DNA from: Virgibacillus ndiopensis
GTDB taxonomy: Bacteria; Bacillota; Bacilli; Bacillales; Amphibacillaceae
Length of the DNA stretch: 64,000 bases
Reading direction: 5' to 3'
Assembly: GCF_900187325.1 (NCBI RefSeq)
Contig: NZ_FZMZ01000004.1
Coordinates: 682,001-746,000, forward strand
Positions 26,124 to 34,407 of the stretch are shown here, piece after piece. The stretch's first letter is position 1. The number at the start of each line of letters is the position of its first letter. The translations under genes and the position numbers were made by a program. Under the pieces are notes generated by a model. That model searched no databases. It was given only the letters and a program-made list of their open reading frames with translations, and was not told the DNA's origin.

Positions 26124-26507
26124 ATGATTGAGGTATTATATGACTTACTTGGTGAAATTTCTCCATTTTATTTTTATATTAGCATTGTCTTATCAATGAT
26201 TTGCGCCTATCGTTTTTTAAACATGGACATGCACAATACAATGATGGATAACAATGTTTATACAAGAGAAGCACATGCAAGTAAAATACAATTTCTGCCA
26301 AAACGCGAACCAATTGGTGAAATACCTGAAATTCATAATTGGATAACAAATACGACAAAGCGAATAGATGCACCAGATGACGATTCTGACAACGATTCCT
26401 TCTCATTCATTACAAAATATATAATTATTCGAGGAGGACAACAATGCAAAATCGTACTGTATTCACTTTTTTCAAGAAATATAGCTTTATCGGAGTCATC
26501 TTATTAA
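26124..26507 (+). CDS. MifM-like membrane-insertion sensor / arrest peptide
   Basis: 127 codons with a strong ribosome binding site (GGAGGTGAATACAG-ATG), lying directly upstream of yidC2 and overlapping its first 64 bases. One N-terminal hydrophobic helix (about 13-33, FYFYISIVLSMICAYRF). Residues I70, W73 and I74 (IHNWI) fall at the same positions as the arrest-critical I70, W73 and I74 of B. subtilis MifM as I remember them, and an acidic cluster PDDDSDND (84-91) corresponds to MifM's DEED. MifM stalls its own ribosome when YidC activity is low and so exposes the yidC2 ribosome binding site. Unlike MifM, this frame continues about 36 codons past the cluster, through the yidC2 start. Arrest itself is inferred. 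Confidence 0.7.
   Translation: MIEVLYDLLGEISPFYFYISIVLSMICAYRFLNMDMHNTMMDNNVYTREAHASKIQFLPKREPIGEIPEIHNWITNTTKRIDAPDDDSDNDSFSFITKYIIIRGGQQCKIVLYSLFSRNIALSESSY
26397..26438 (+). promoter_or_regulatory. SD-sequestering stem controlling yidC2 translation
   Basis: TCCTTCTC (26397-26404) pairs over all eight positions (one U-G) with GAGGAGGA (26431-26438), the ribosome binding site of yidC2. The anti-SD arm begins at the codon after the acidic cluster of the upstream ORF, so a ribosome paused there would cover it and free the SD. That geometry matches the mifM-yidC2 mechanism. Confidence 0.65.
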
Positions 26508-27226
26508 TTTTATTAACTGGGTGTTCAGGAGCAGCCAATAACCCTATCACCGAAGATTCACCAGGTTGGTTTGATCATTATTTTGTTTTAACATTCTCTA
26601 ACTTTATTAAAGGCTTAGCATCTTTTTTAGGTGATGATTATGGGTTATCCATCATTGCCATTACCATTTTAATCCGATTAGTGATTATGCCATTTATGTT
26701 AAAGCAAATGAAAAACTCAAGAGAAATGAAAAAAAAGATGGATGTCATTAGGCCTGAAATGAATGAAATTAAAGAAAAATATAAAGACAAAAAAGATGCG
26801 GATTCTAAATTGAAAATGCAACAAGAGATGACACAGCTCTATCAAAAGCATCAATTAAATCCAATAGCATCCATAGGTTGTCTACCGCTGATCATTCAAT
26901 TTCCAATTTTAATCGCTTTTTACTATGCCATTAGAAGAACACCTGAAATTGCATCACATAATTTTTTATGGTTTAACTTGGGTTCCACAGATATCTTTTT
27001 AACTATTATTGCTGTTGCAGTTTATTTTCTACAGTTTAAAGTAACTCAATTAGGCATGGATCCGAAACAGAAGAAACAAACAGCATTCATGGGGTTAATT
27101 TCACCAATCATGATTGGTATTGTATCCTTTAACGCACCAGCTGCTCTACCTTTATACTGGACGGTCGGTGGTCTATTCTTAATTGTTCAGACACTAATAT
27201 CTAGAAAACTACATCCAGTAAAATAA
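26444..27226 (+). CDS. yidC2: YidC2/OxaA-type membrane protein insertase
   Basis: 260 residues. Lipoprotein signal peptide with lipobox LLTGCSG (Cys ~27). The five-TM YidC core follows: SIIAITILIRLVIMPFMLKQM with the conserved arginine in the hydrophilic groove, a coiled cytoplasmic loop KYKDKKDADSKLKMQQEM, and NPIASIGCLPLIIQFPILIAFYYAI. It inserts and folds membrane proteins with or without SecYEG. Placed behind a MifM-like ORF, so it is the inducible paralogue (YqjG type), not the constitutive SpoIIIJ copy. Confidence 0.92.
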   Translation: MQNRTVFTFFKKYSFIGVILLILLTGCSGAANNPITEDSPGWFDHYFVLTFSNFIKGLASFLGDDYGLSIIAITILIRLVIMPFMLKQMKNSREMKKKMDVIRPEMNEIKEKYKDKKDADSKLKMQQEMTQLYQKHQLNPIASIGCLPLIIQFPILIAFYYAIRRTPEIASHNFLWFNLGSTDIFLTIIAVAVYFLQFKVTQLGMDPKQKKQTAFMGLISPIMIGIVSFNAPAALPLYWTVGGLFLIVQTLISRKLHPVK

Positions 27227-27228
27227 TG

Positions 27229-27264
27229 AAAAACTTCCTAGTCGTATGATTAGGAAGTTTTTTA
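27229..27264 (+). terminator. Terminator of yidC2
   Basis: AAAACTTCCTA and TAGGAAGTTTTTT enclose a short loop and end in a T run, directly after the yidC2 stop. Confidence 0.88.
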
Positions 27265-27574
27265 GCTTGATATTATTTAGTTTAATTCACAGCATCGATG
27301 GTACATCCGATACAGCTGTAGGAAATACGTAGGTTACGTTTTTCAAGTCATCAGTCTTAAAATTCATTTGATGCTATTGCAAAATAATTGATTAGCTCAA
27401 CGGTAACTTTTTTTAACAATATAGGTAATTATCCATTTTATATTGCGATGATACCCAAAGCATGGTACCCTTCTTTCAATAAAGGAAATGTTAAATAATA
27501 CATGTTGATGAATTTAGGATTGATCAAAACAGCTAAAAAGTTCGCATAGATAAATTTATAAAGGAGTCTATTTT
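27265..27574. other. Gap of ~310 bp without a supported gene
   Basis: Short frames on the minus strand (for example one ending VFPTAVSDVPSML) look faintly protein-like but lack a start and a ribosome binding site. The last ~60 bases hold the ribosome binding site (AAAGGAGT) of the GNAT gene. Nothing else is recognisable. Confidence 0.4.
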
Positions 27575-28366
27575 ATGCAAAACACTATTGAAATAAGACA
27601 GCTTACAACCCTAAAAGAATTAGACGCCTTACAAAAAGTAGAGGAATCCGTTTGGCATATGCCTCCTACTCCAATTCATCAAACCTATACCGCTCTCAAT
27701 CATGGGGGTGTTCTATTGGGTGCATTTGATGAAGAAAAAATGATCGGATTCATATATAGCTTTGCTGGATTTGATGGTAAGGAACCTTATCTCTGTTCAC
27801 ATATGCTTGGAATTTTATATGAATATCGAAAAGACGGACTTGGGATGAAAATGAAATTTAAACAAGCCGAAATTGCAGAAAAAATGGGATATCCGATGAT
27901 GACTTGGACGTTTGACCCACTTGAAAGCCTGAACGCATATTTAAATTTACACAAAATCGGTGCAGTTGGAGCTTACTACAAAGAAAACCATTATGGTTCG
28001 ATGGACGATGGGCTTAATCAAGGATTGCCAACCGACCGGATACAAATAGAATGGCGATTCAATGAGAGGCGTTCATCACATGCTTTAAATTTTGATAAAG
28101 CCAAGATATTGCTTAAAGTAAATATGGACGGACACCCAATTATTACGGATACATTTAAGGATAATGTTGACTTGACAAGTGATGGTTGGTTTGTTGCCAT
28201 CCCAGAACGCTTTCAATCAATAAAACAAAAGAATCCTCAACTTGGTAAAGAATGGCGTTTTAAAACGAGAAAAGTTTTTCAATCACTATTTTTAAAAGGA
28301 TTTAAAGCTGTGGACGTTATTCGAGATGACTCCAATCCAATTAGCTATTATTATTTTTCCAAATAA
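27575..28366 (+). CDS. COG3375-type GNAT acyltransferase, partner of the racemase
   Basis: 263 residues, longer than ordinary GNATs. N-terminal GNAT half with [19 protein letters not shown] and [20 protein letters not shown] (the acyl-CoA loop YRKDGLG), then a C-terminal extension with [20 protein letters not shown]. Homologues sit beside N-succinylamino acid racemase; in Geobacillus kaustophilus the equivalent enzyme succinylates D-amino acids. Fourteen bases separate it from the racemase, so they form an operon. Confidence 0.82.
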   Translation: MQNTIEIRQLTTLKELDALQKVEESVWHMPPTPIHQTYTALNHGGVLLGAFDEEKMIGFIYSFAGFDGKEPYLCSHMLGILYEYRKDGLGMKMKFKQAEIAEKMGYPMMTWTFDPLESLNAYLNLHKIGAVGAYYKENHYGSMDDGLNQGLPTDRIQIEWRFNERRSSHALNFDKAKILLKVNMDGHPIITDTFKDNVDLTSDGWFVAIPERFQSIKQKNPQLGKEWRFKTRKVFQSLFLKGFKAVDVIRDDSNPISYYYFSK

Positions 28367-28380
28367 CGGAGGTTTACATA

Positions 28381-29496
28381 ATGACAATTCCAATCAAACA
28401 ACTAAAACTGCACAAATTAAAAATGCGTTTAAATGATCCGTTTACTACAAGCTTCGGTACATTTCAAGATAAGGAATTTTTTATTACCGAGGCTATTGAT
28501 GATAATGGAAATCGTGGCTTTGGGGAATCTGTTGCTTTCTCAAGTCCATGGTACAGCGAGGAAACAGTACAAACAAACTTGCATATTATGGAGGATTTTT
28601 TAATAAAAATCTTACAGGAAAATGAAATCAAACATCCCGATGATGTATCCAATCTTTTTTCATCGATTAGACGAAATAATATGGCTAAGTCCGCTCTAGA
28701 AGGAGCAATTTGGGATCTTTATGCCAAACAAAAGAAAATCCCCCTCGCACAAGCACTTGGTGGAACAAAAAAAGAAATTGATGTAGGTATTAGTATTGGT
28801 ATCCAGCCAACTATCGAGGATCTACTTAATATGATTGATCATTACGTTCAGGAAGGTTATAAGCGTGTTAAGATTAAAATTAAGCCAGGATGGGATATAG
28901 ATGTCCTTCGTGAGGTGCGTTCGCACTACCCAGACCTGCCAATCATGGCAGACGCTAATTCGGCGTATACTTTAAACGATATCAAACATCTTCAAACGTT
29001 TGATGAACTTAATTTAATGATGATTGAACAACCGCTGGAACACGACGATATTGTTGATCACGCAAAATTACAAGCCGCCCTTAAAACGCCTATTTGTTTA
29101 GATGAAAGTATTCATTCCCTTGATGATTCGAAAAAAGCTGTACAGTTGGAAAGTTGCAAAATTATCAACATTAAAATCGGTCGTGTCGGCGGACTAACAG
29201 AAGCTAAACGAATCCATGATTTTTGCAAAGAACAAGGCATTGCTGTGTGGTGTGGCGGTATGCTAGAAGCGGGAGTTGGACGAGCCCACAATATTGCATT
29301 GACTACATTACCGCAATTTATCCTGCCTGGGGATACAGCAGGGTCCTCCCGTTATTGGGAAAAAGATATCATTCAACCAGAGGTAATCGTGGAAAATGGT
29401 ATAATTAAGGTTCCGGACAAACCAGGAATTGGATATGAAATTGATGATGAAGCATTGGATGAGTTCGCTGTTGATGTAAAGACGTTTAACTTTTGA
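28381..29496 (+). CDS. Enolase-superfamily N-succinylamino acid racemase / o-succinylbenzoate synthase
   Basis: 371 residues. Catalytic lysines in [10 protein letters not shown] (K164, K166), metal ligands D191 (MADANSAY), E216 (MIEQPLE) and D241 (CLDESIH), and the second base K265 ([10 protein letters not shown]) are all present. The same fold makes o-succinylbenzoate for menaquinone (MenC). Pairing with a COG3375 GNAT rather than other men genes favours racemisation of N-succinyl amino acids, giving D-to-L amino acid conversion. Confidence 0.87.
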   Translation: MTIPIKQLKLHKLKMRLNDPFTTSFGTFQDKEFFITEAIDDNGNRGFGESVAFSSPWYSEETVQTNLHIMEDFLIKILQENEIKHPDDVSNLFSSIRRNNMAKSALEGAIWDLYAKQKKIPLAQALGGTKKEIDVGISIGIQPTIEDLLNMIDHYVQEGYKRVKIKIKPGWDIDVLREVRSHYPDLPIMADANSAYTLNDIKHLQTFDELNLMMIEQPLEHDDIVDHAKLQAALKTPICLDESIHSLDDSKKAVQLESCKIINIKIGRVGGLTEAKRIHDFCKEQGIAVWCGGMLEAGVGRAHNIALTTLPQFILPGDTAGSSRYWEKDIIQPEVIVENGIIKVPDKPGIGYEIDDEALDEFAVDVKTFNF

Positions 29497-29524
29497 TAAT
29501 AATGGGCATTAACCATATTTGACT

Positions 29525-29552
29525 GAAAGGCGTCGGAATTGAGACGCCTTTC
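29525..29552 (+). terminator. Hairpin after the racemase operon
   Basis: GAAAGGCGTC and GACGCCTTTC form a 10-bp stem; no good T run follows, so termination may be partial. Confidence 0.6.
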
Positions 29553-29577
29553 AAGTTATATTAATACGTTACTAACA

Positions 29578-29908
29578 CCTTTAATGGATTAATACTTTTC
29601 CTGCTTAAATCATTAAAGCATGGCCATGGTATCAACCATAAAACACTACCACCCTGTCCCCAACATTTAGAGACTTTACATCTTTACCATAGAACTATTT
29701 CTCCATAACTTTCATACCCTGTTTCTTTTGGATAACCTGGTTTAGTTTCAGAATGATCACTTTCATCGTACTGGGGTAATCCTGCTCCAATACTAATTGC
29801 TCCAGCTATACTTTTAATTAGTATCTCGTCTCTTTGTAATGGGAGAAGTTCATGTCTTTTCCATTCTAATTGCTTCCTCCCCGTTAAAACTAGTGATTGT
29901 TGCTCCAT
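29578..29908 (-). pseudogene. Decayed zinc-dependent alcohol dehydrogenase (MDR family)
   Basis: Begins normally (MEQQSLVLTGRKQLEWKRHE, then DEILIKSIAGAISIGAGLP) to ESYGEIVLW and stops at 29684. Shifting frame continues with GKDVKSLNVGDRVVVFYG, the GroES-like strand that follows GEIV in this family, then in-frame stops and HGHALMI. So the catalytic domain is frameshifted and interrupted and the nucleotide-binding domain is absent. Follows the decayed MFS gene with no gap. Confidence 0.8.
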
Positions 29909-30905
29909 CTAAATCTCTCCCATTCCCTGTTTAGTTTTTTGCACCGTGTTTATACACAAAATTGTTGTAATTAATAGCATAACAAGTGAACCTATGATAA
30001 CAACAAATTTTATCGATACGATTTGTGCAGTGATTCCAAATATACCAGTCACGATAATAATAAATACCGCTTCTATCAAACCTATTACACTTCCAACTCT
30101 CCCCATTATTTCAGCGGAAATATTATTTTGATAAAATGTATAAAACCCTGTATTTGCAAATGCAAGTGAAAAGGACAGGATAAAAAAGCCTACTGCCGCA
30201 GTGATAAAATCATCAGAAAAAGCATAAACGACATACCCTACAGATACAAATATAGACCCAAGTCCAATTAACACGGAGATGGATAGTTTTTTTGCAAAAA
30301 TCGTATTAGATAAAGCACCGACTAATATCCCTCCCCCAGCAATACTTACCAAAAATCCATACTCACTATCAGATAACCCGAGTACTTCTATGGCAAATGC
30401 CGCTTCAAGTGAATCAACAGCAGTCATCATGCCAACCAACGCGCTAAACAACAGAAGAATAACCATAATATGTAAACTACGAAAGCTAAACTTCCACACG
30501 ATTCCCCAATCCTTTTTCAACGTCTCAACTGATAGAGCATCTCTAATAACAATATCATTGTGTTTTTCAAGATTGGGCATGGCCACCGTTATTAGTCCTG
30601 ATAAAAATAATAAAATTGCGTTCACATAAATAGCTATCTCCGGTGTTCCAATCATAAATAGAATTCCAGCAATAGCTGGTCCAATTAGAAATCCTCCGGA
30701 ATCGATTAGACTTCGAAGTGAATTAAACTGCTTCCTTTTTTCAACAGGAATCAGTTTTGTGATGTACGTCAAAGAAGTGGGTTCAAACATAGAACTTGCC
30801 ATATTAATAAGAAAGACAAATCCAATCACCAATATTGGAAACTCCTATTCCAAATAAGAGAATAGATGGATATTTCCATGAGTCTAGTAGTTTTTTAATC
30901 TCCAC
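29909..30905 (-). pseudogene. Decayed MFS transporter behind a T-box leader
   Basis: A GTG at 30905 with GGGGG seven bases upstream starts EIKKLLDSWKYPSILLFGIG then VSNIGDW, the usual first helix of this transporter type. One base shift then joins VIGFVFLINMASSMFEPT, which belongs several helices later. The remaining 307 residues (about eight helices) are intact and open. The gene therefore has an internal deletion of roughly helices 2-3 with a frameshift at the junction. Transport is unlikely. Confidence 0.75.
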
Positions 30906-30937
30906 ATAGGTACCCCCTTATAATTAGAAATACACCA

Positions 30938-31145
30938 AAAAAACCTCACCTCCAAAGACAATAGTCTTGGAGACGAGGCATGTATGTCGTGGTACCACTC
31001 CAGTTTATTAATATGTCACCATCCATCCCCAAATCTGGTTCCGATGTACTGCTCTTTAGACTTGGTTCAGTGAATCCTTCTTACTCCTTTTCAGCAACTG
31101 GAGCTCTCTATGAAGAATGATTTCACTTACTCTTCTCTTCATTGC
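30938..31145 (-). promoter_or_regulatory. T-box leader RNA with terminator/antiterminator
   Basis: Read on the minus strand: stem I start GAAGAGAAGAGTAAGTGAAA, AGAGAGCTCC apical motif, GCTGAAAAGGAG, then the T-box core GGAGTGGTACCACG (30989-31002). A terminator follows: CCTCGTCTCCAAGAC / GTCTTTGGAGGTGAGG and a T run (30938-30979). Uncharged tRNA would stabilise the antiterminator. The specifier lies in the ATTCACTGAACCAAG segment; ACC (Thr) or AAC (Asn) are candidates but I cannot settle it. It controls the decayed MFS gene. Confidence 0.85.
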
Positions 31146-31161
31146 ATTTAATATTTTAAAG

Positions 31162-31191
31162 AATATATCATTTTTATTATGTATTTGTAAA
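31162..31191 (-). promoter_or_regulatory. Promoter of the T-box transcript
   Basis: On the minus strand TTTACA (31191-31186) and TATATT (31167-31162) are 18 bp apart, about 20 bp before stem I of the leader. Confidence 0.55.
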
Positions 31192-31245
31192 GAGACGATT
31201 CCAGTTAAATCCTTTTTTGAATTATCAAACTAATGTATTGACACC

Positions 31246-31299
31246 TTCACAACTATTCGGTACACTGCATATAATTAATATTCAAATAACCATTTGAAT
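31246..31299 (+). promoter_or_regulatory. cadCA promoter and CadC operator
   Basis: TTCACA (31246-31251) and TATAAT (31270-31275) are 18 bp apart. Just downstream, ATTCAAAT-AACC-ATTTGAAT (31280-31299) is a perfect inverted repeat of the kind bound by CadC/SmtB-type repressors, placed at the expected transcription start. The cadC ribosome binding site follows directly (GAGGTGGATAT). Confidence 0.8.
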
Positions 31300-31310
31300 G
31301 AGGTGGATAT

Positions 31311-31682
31311 ATGAGTAAGCAAATCAAAAACGTAAACAAATCAGATACATGTGATGTAAGTTGTTATAACGAGGAAGTTGTTGAAAAAGTACAGCCCAAA
31401 ATCAAGCGCATTGAGGGTGTTGAATCCATATTTAAAGCTCTATCGGATGCGACAAGACTAAAGGTAGCTTATGCACTCACGCTTGAAGAAGAGCTATGTG
31501 TTTGTGATGTAGCAAATATTATCAGATCAAGCAATGCCACCGCTTCGCATCACTTACGAACATTAAAAAATAAGAATATAGCAACCATTAGACGTGATGG
31601 AAAACGCATATTTTATTCATTAGCTGATGAACATATCCATCAGCTTGTAAACATTGCTCTAGTGCATACAGAGGAGGATTAA
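31311..31682 (+). CDS. cadC: CadC, ArsR/SmtB-family metal-responsive repressor
   Basis: 123 residues. Four sensing cysteines in the CadC arrangement: C14 and C18 (DTCDVSCYN) and C63 and C65 (EELCVCDVANI). The winged helix reads SSNATASHHLRTLKNKNIAT. CadC leaves its operator on binding Cd(II), Pb(II) or Zn(II). One base separates it from cadA, the classic cadCA operon, and a matching operator lies upstream. Confidence 0.93.
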   Translation: MSKQIKNVNKSDTCDVSCYNEEVVEKVQPKIKRIEGVESIFKALSDATRLKVAYALTLEEELCVCDVANIIRSSNATASHHLRTLKNKNIATIRRDGKRIFYSLADEHIHQLVNIALVHTEED

Positions 31683-31683
31683 C

Positions 31684-33792
31684 ATGAGCGAGGATAATAC
31701 GTACCGATTACAAGGACTATCTTGTACAAATTGTGCCGCTAAATTTGAAAAAAACATTCAACAGATCTCTACTGTTGAAGATGTTGAACTAAATTTTGGT
31801 GCCTCCAAACTTAAAATTAAAGGTCTAGTTACTGTTGAACAGCTGGAGGAAGCTGGTGCATTTGATGGCATAAAGGTATATCAAGAATCAGAACAGCCAA
31901 CAGAAGATTCCACACCTTTTTGGAAGAAAAACGCAAATTTCCCTACATTGTTATCCCTATTTTTCATTATTGTTGGCTACACATTTCTTTTTCAAATAGG
32001 AGAAGATCACATGCTTACGATTGGTAGCTTTGCTGTTGCCATTATCATTGGGGGTGCTGTCCTTTTCAAAGAAGGGTTTAAAAATCTGCTTCATCTTGAT
32101 TTTGACATGAAAACCTTAATGACCATTGCTATCATTGGTGCTGTCCTTATCGGTGAATGGGCAGAAGGTGCCGTTGTTGTTTTCTTATTTGCCCTTAGTG
32201 AGGTATTAGAAAGTTATTCAATGGATAAAGCACGACGTTCCATTACATCGTTAATTAACATCACCCCAAAGGAAGCACTTATTAAAAGAAATAACGAGTA
32301 CGTAAATGTTTTGGTAAAAGATATCAATATTGGTGATATTATGCTTGTAAAACCGGGGAATAAAATTGCGATGGACGGTCAAGTTATAAATGGCGGGTCC
32401 TCAATTAATCAATCATCCATTACAGGAGAATCGATTCCTGTTTTTAAAACAAAGGGTGATGAGGTATACGCCGGTACACTAAATGAGGAAGGCTCATTGG
32501 AAGTACTTGTAACAAAACGGGCTGAGGATACGACCATTGCAAAGATCATTCACTTAGTTGAAGAAGCACAGGCAGAAAAAGCACCGTCACAAAAACTTGT
32601 CGACAGATTTGCCAAGTATTATACACCCGCTATCATGCTCGTTTCGTTACTAGTTGCAATTGTGCCTCCACTTCTTTTCGGAGCTACATGGTCTACCTGG
32701 ATATATCAAGGTCTCGCAGTACTCGTAGTCGGTTGTCCATGTGCCCTTGTAATTTCGACTCCAGTCGCTATTGTAACAGCGATTGGAAATGCAGCACGAA
32801 ATGGCGTGTTAATCAAAGGTGGTATTCACTTAGAGCAAACAGGTCGTTTGCAGGTTGTTGCTTTTGATAAAACTGGAACATTAACAAAAGGTACTCCTGA
32901 AGTGACGACCGTAATGCCATTTTCCGAACACACGGAAGAAAAAATACTAACATACGCTGCTGCCATTGAGGAATTTTCACAACATCCATTGGCGACAGCA
33001 ATTACGAACGCTTTCAAGAAAAAATCAGGTGAAAAGATAACTGCAGATAATTTTAATTCCATAACTGGAAAAGGAGCTACCGCCTCAATTGGTAAAATAA
33101 ATTATAAGATTGGTAGTCCTTCTCTTTTTGAAGATCATCCAACATTTTCAGATGATCTTGTAAAAAAAATCGCACAACTCCAAGCGGGTGGAAATACTGT
33201 GGTGCTACTAGCTAATGATGAAGAAATTTTAGGACTGTTCGGAATTGCCGATACAGTTCGCAAAGGTACTCACACTATAATTGAGCAACTTCATCGGATC
33301 GGAATTAAGCAATCTGTCATGCTTACAGGCGACAATCAATTAACAGGAGAGGCAATTGGAAAATCAATTGGAATTTCCGATATCAAAACTAACTTAATGC
33401 CTGAGGACAAATTAGACGCAATACGTGCTATACAACAAAGTTATGGAAATGTAGCCATGATTGGTGACGGTGTTAACGACGCCCCCGCCCTAGCAACTGC
33501 AACTGTGGGTGTCGCAATGGGTAGTGCTGGAACGGATGCTGCACTAGAAACAGCTGACATTGCCTTAATGGGAGACGATTTAGAAAAATTACCCTATACA
33601 ATTGACTTAAGTCGTAAAGCATTAAAGGTCATCAAGCAAAATATCGGTCTGGCATTTGGATTAAAACTTGCAGCATTACTTTTAACAATACCAGGATTGT
33701 TAACGTTATGGATTGCCATTATTGCTGATATGGGTGCAACTTTAATCGTTGTATTAAACTCATTAAGACTGATGCGTTCAAGATTTTTATAA
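31684..33792 (+). CDS. cadA: CadA, heavy-metal translocating P1B-type ATPase
   Basis: 702 residues. N-terminal HMA domain with CxxC (LSCTNCAAKFEKN), an A-domain with SITGES, the CPC membrane motif (VVGCPCALVIS), phosphorylation motif DKTGTLTKG, HP locus (SQHPLATAI) and hinge GDGVNDAPALA. It exports Cd(II), Zn(II) and Pb(II) using ATP. Regulated by CadC encoded just upstream. Confidence 0.95.
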   Translation: MSEDNTYRLQGLSCTNCAAKFEKNIQQISTVEDVELNFGASKLKIKGLVTVEQLEEAGAFDGIKVYQESEQPTEDSTPFWKKNANFPTLLSLFFIIVGYTFLFQIGEDHMLTIGSFAVAIIIGGAVLFKEGFKNLLHLDFDMKTLMTIAIIGAVLIGEWAEGAVVVFLFALSEVLESYSMDKARRSITSLINITPKEALIKRNNEYVNVLVKDINIGDIMLVKPGNKIAMDGQVINGGSSINQSSITGESIPVFKTKGDEVYAGTLNEEGSLEVLVTKRAEDTTIAKIIHLVEEAQAEKAPSQKLVDRFAKYYTPAIMLVSLLVAIVPPLLFGATWSTWIYQGLAVLVVGCPCALVISTPVAIVTAIGNAARNGVLIKGGIHLEQTGRLQVVAFDKTGTLTKGTPEVTTVMPFSEHTEEKILTYAAAIEEFSQHPLATAITNAFKKKSGEKITADNFNSITGKGATASIGKINYKIGSPSLFEDHPTFSDDLVKKIAQLQAGGNTVVLLANDEEILGLFGIADTVRKGTHTIIEQLHRIGIKQSVMLTGDNQLTGEAIGKSIGISDIKTNLMPEDKLDAIRAIQQSYGNVAMIGDGVNDAPALATATVGVAMGSAGTDAALETADIALMGDDLEKLPYTIDLSRKALKVIKQNIGLAFGLKLAALLLTIPGLLTLWIAIIADMGATLIVVLNSLRLMRSRFL

Positions 33793-33818
33793 AAAGATTG
33801 CAGTTTCTTGAAATAAAC

Positions 33819-33848
33819 TTGTATTTTTTTCTTTTAACGTGATATAAT
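33819..33848 (+). promoter_or_regulatory. Promoter of the cold-shock gene
   Basis: TTGTAT and TATAAT are 18 bp apart, leaving a ~100-nt untranslated leader before the ATG, as is usual for cold-shock genes whose mRNA leader controls translation. Confidence 0.6.
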
Positions 33849-33954
33849 ATAAATAATTATTGTTGTTCGGAAAATGATTAAGGCTATATCACCTTGAATT
33901 ATGAAAGAGCAAGAATAGTAATAATGTGCAACAAAGCACTTGGAGGAAAAAAGT

Positions 33955-34155
33955 ATGAATAACGGTACAGTAAAATGGTTTAACGCAGACAAAGGTTTCG
34001 GTTTCATCGAAGTTGAAGGTGGAGACGATGTATTTGTTCACTTCTCAGCAATTCAAGGTGAAGGCTTCAAAACTTTAGAAGAAGGTCAAGCAGTAACTTT
34101 CGAAATCGAAGAAGGTAATCGCGGACCACAAGCTACTAACGTTGTTAAAGCGTAA
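33955..34155 (+). CDS. CspA-family cold-shock protein
   Basis: 66 residues from ATG 33955 (TTGGAGGAAAAAAGT upstream; a longer frame adds five unsupported codons). [20 protein letters not shown] contains RNP1 (KGFGFI), and VFVHFSAI is RNP2. It is a single-stranded nucleic-acid chaperone active in cold and growth transitions. I cannot tell which Bacillus paralogue (CspB, C, D) it corresponds to. Confidence 0.95.
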   Translation: MNNGTVKWFNADKGFGFIEVEGGDDVFVHFSAIQGEGFKTLEEGQAVTFEIEEGNRGPQATNVVKA

Positions 34156-34167
34156 GTAACTTTTATA

Positions 34168-34202
34168 AAAAACTCTTTCCATTCTGTGGAAAGAGTTTTT
34201 TT
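34168..34202 (+). terminator. Terminator of the cold-shock gene
   Basis: AAACTCTTTCCA and TGGAAAGAGTTT pair around TTCTG, followed by TTTT. Confidence 0.92.
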
Positions 34203-34256
34203 GTTTTGGGTTTAAAGTATACAGCAATGGACGGATGATTTGCTCAGGAGGTGGCT

Positions 34257-34391
34257 ATGTACCAACTCTCATGTTATCGTTTCTTCACTCATCGCAATAT
34301 TCCTGTTCCCCGAGCTGAAATTTGTCCCTCTACTCGTAAAGCAAATCAAGCGCTTTTTACCAAAATCTGTACTATACTAAAAAGTGCATGA
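34257..34391 (+). CDS. Possible 44-aa protein, unknown
   Basis: ATG at 34257 follows CAGGAGGTGGCT, one of the best ribosome binding sites in the area. The frame reads MYQLSCYRFFTHRNIPVPRA and ends KICTILKSA, with three cysteines and a basic composition. Its stop lies 17 bases before the aldo/keto reductase ATG. No family recognised; it may be a leader peptide for the reductase or an independent small protein. Confidence 0.4.
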   Translation: MYQLSCYRFFTHRNIPVPRAEICPSTRKANQALFTKICTILKSA

Positions 34392-34407
34392 TAATTTAGA
34401 TTATTCA

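Noticed and set aside
27265-27574. Possible gene remnant ending VFPTAVSDVPSML on the minus strand
   Set aside because: Short, interrupted by stops, no ribosome binding site and no family recognised.
32813-33062. Two antisense ORFs within cadA
   Set aside because: Shadows of the P-type ATPase gene.
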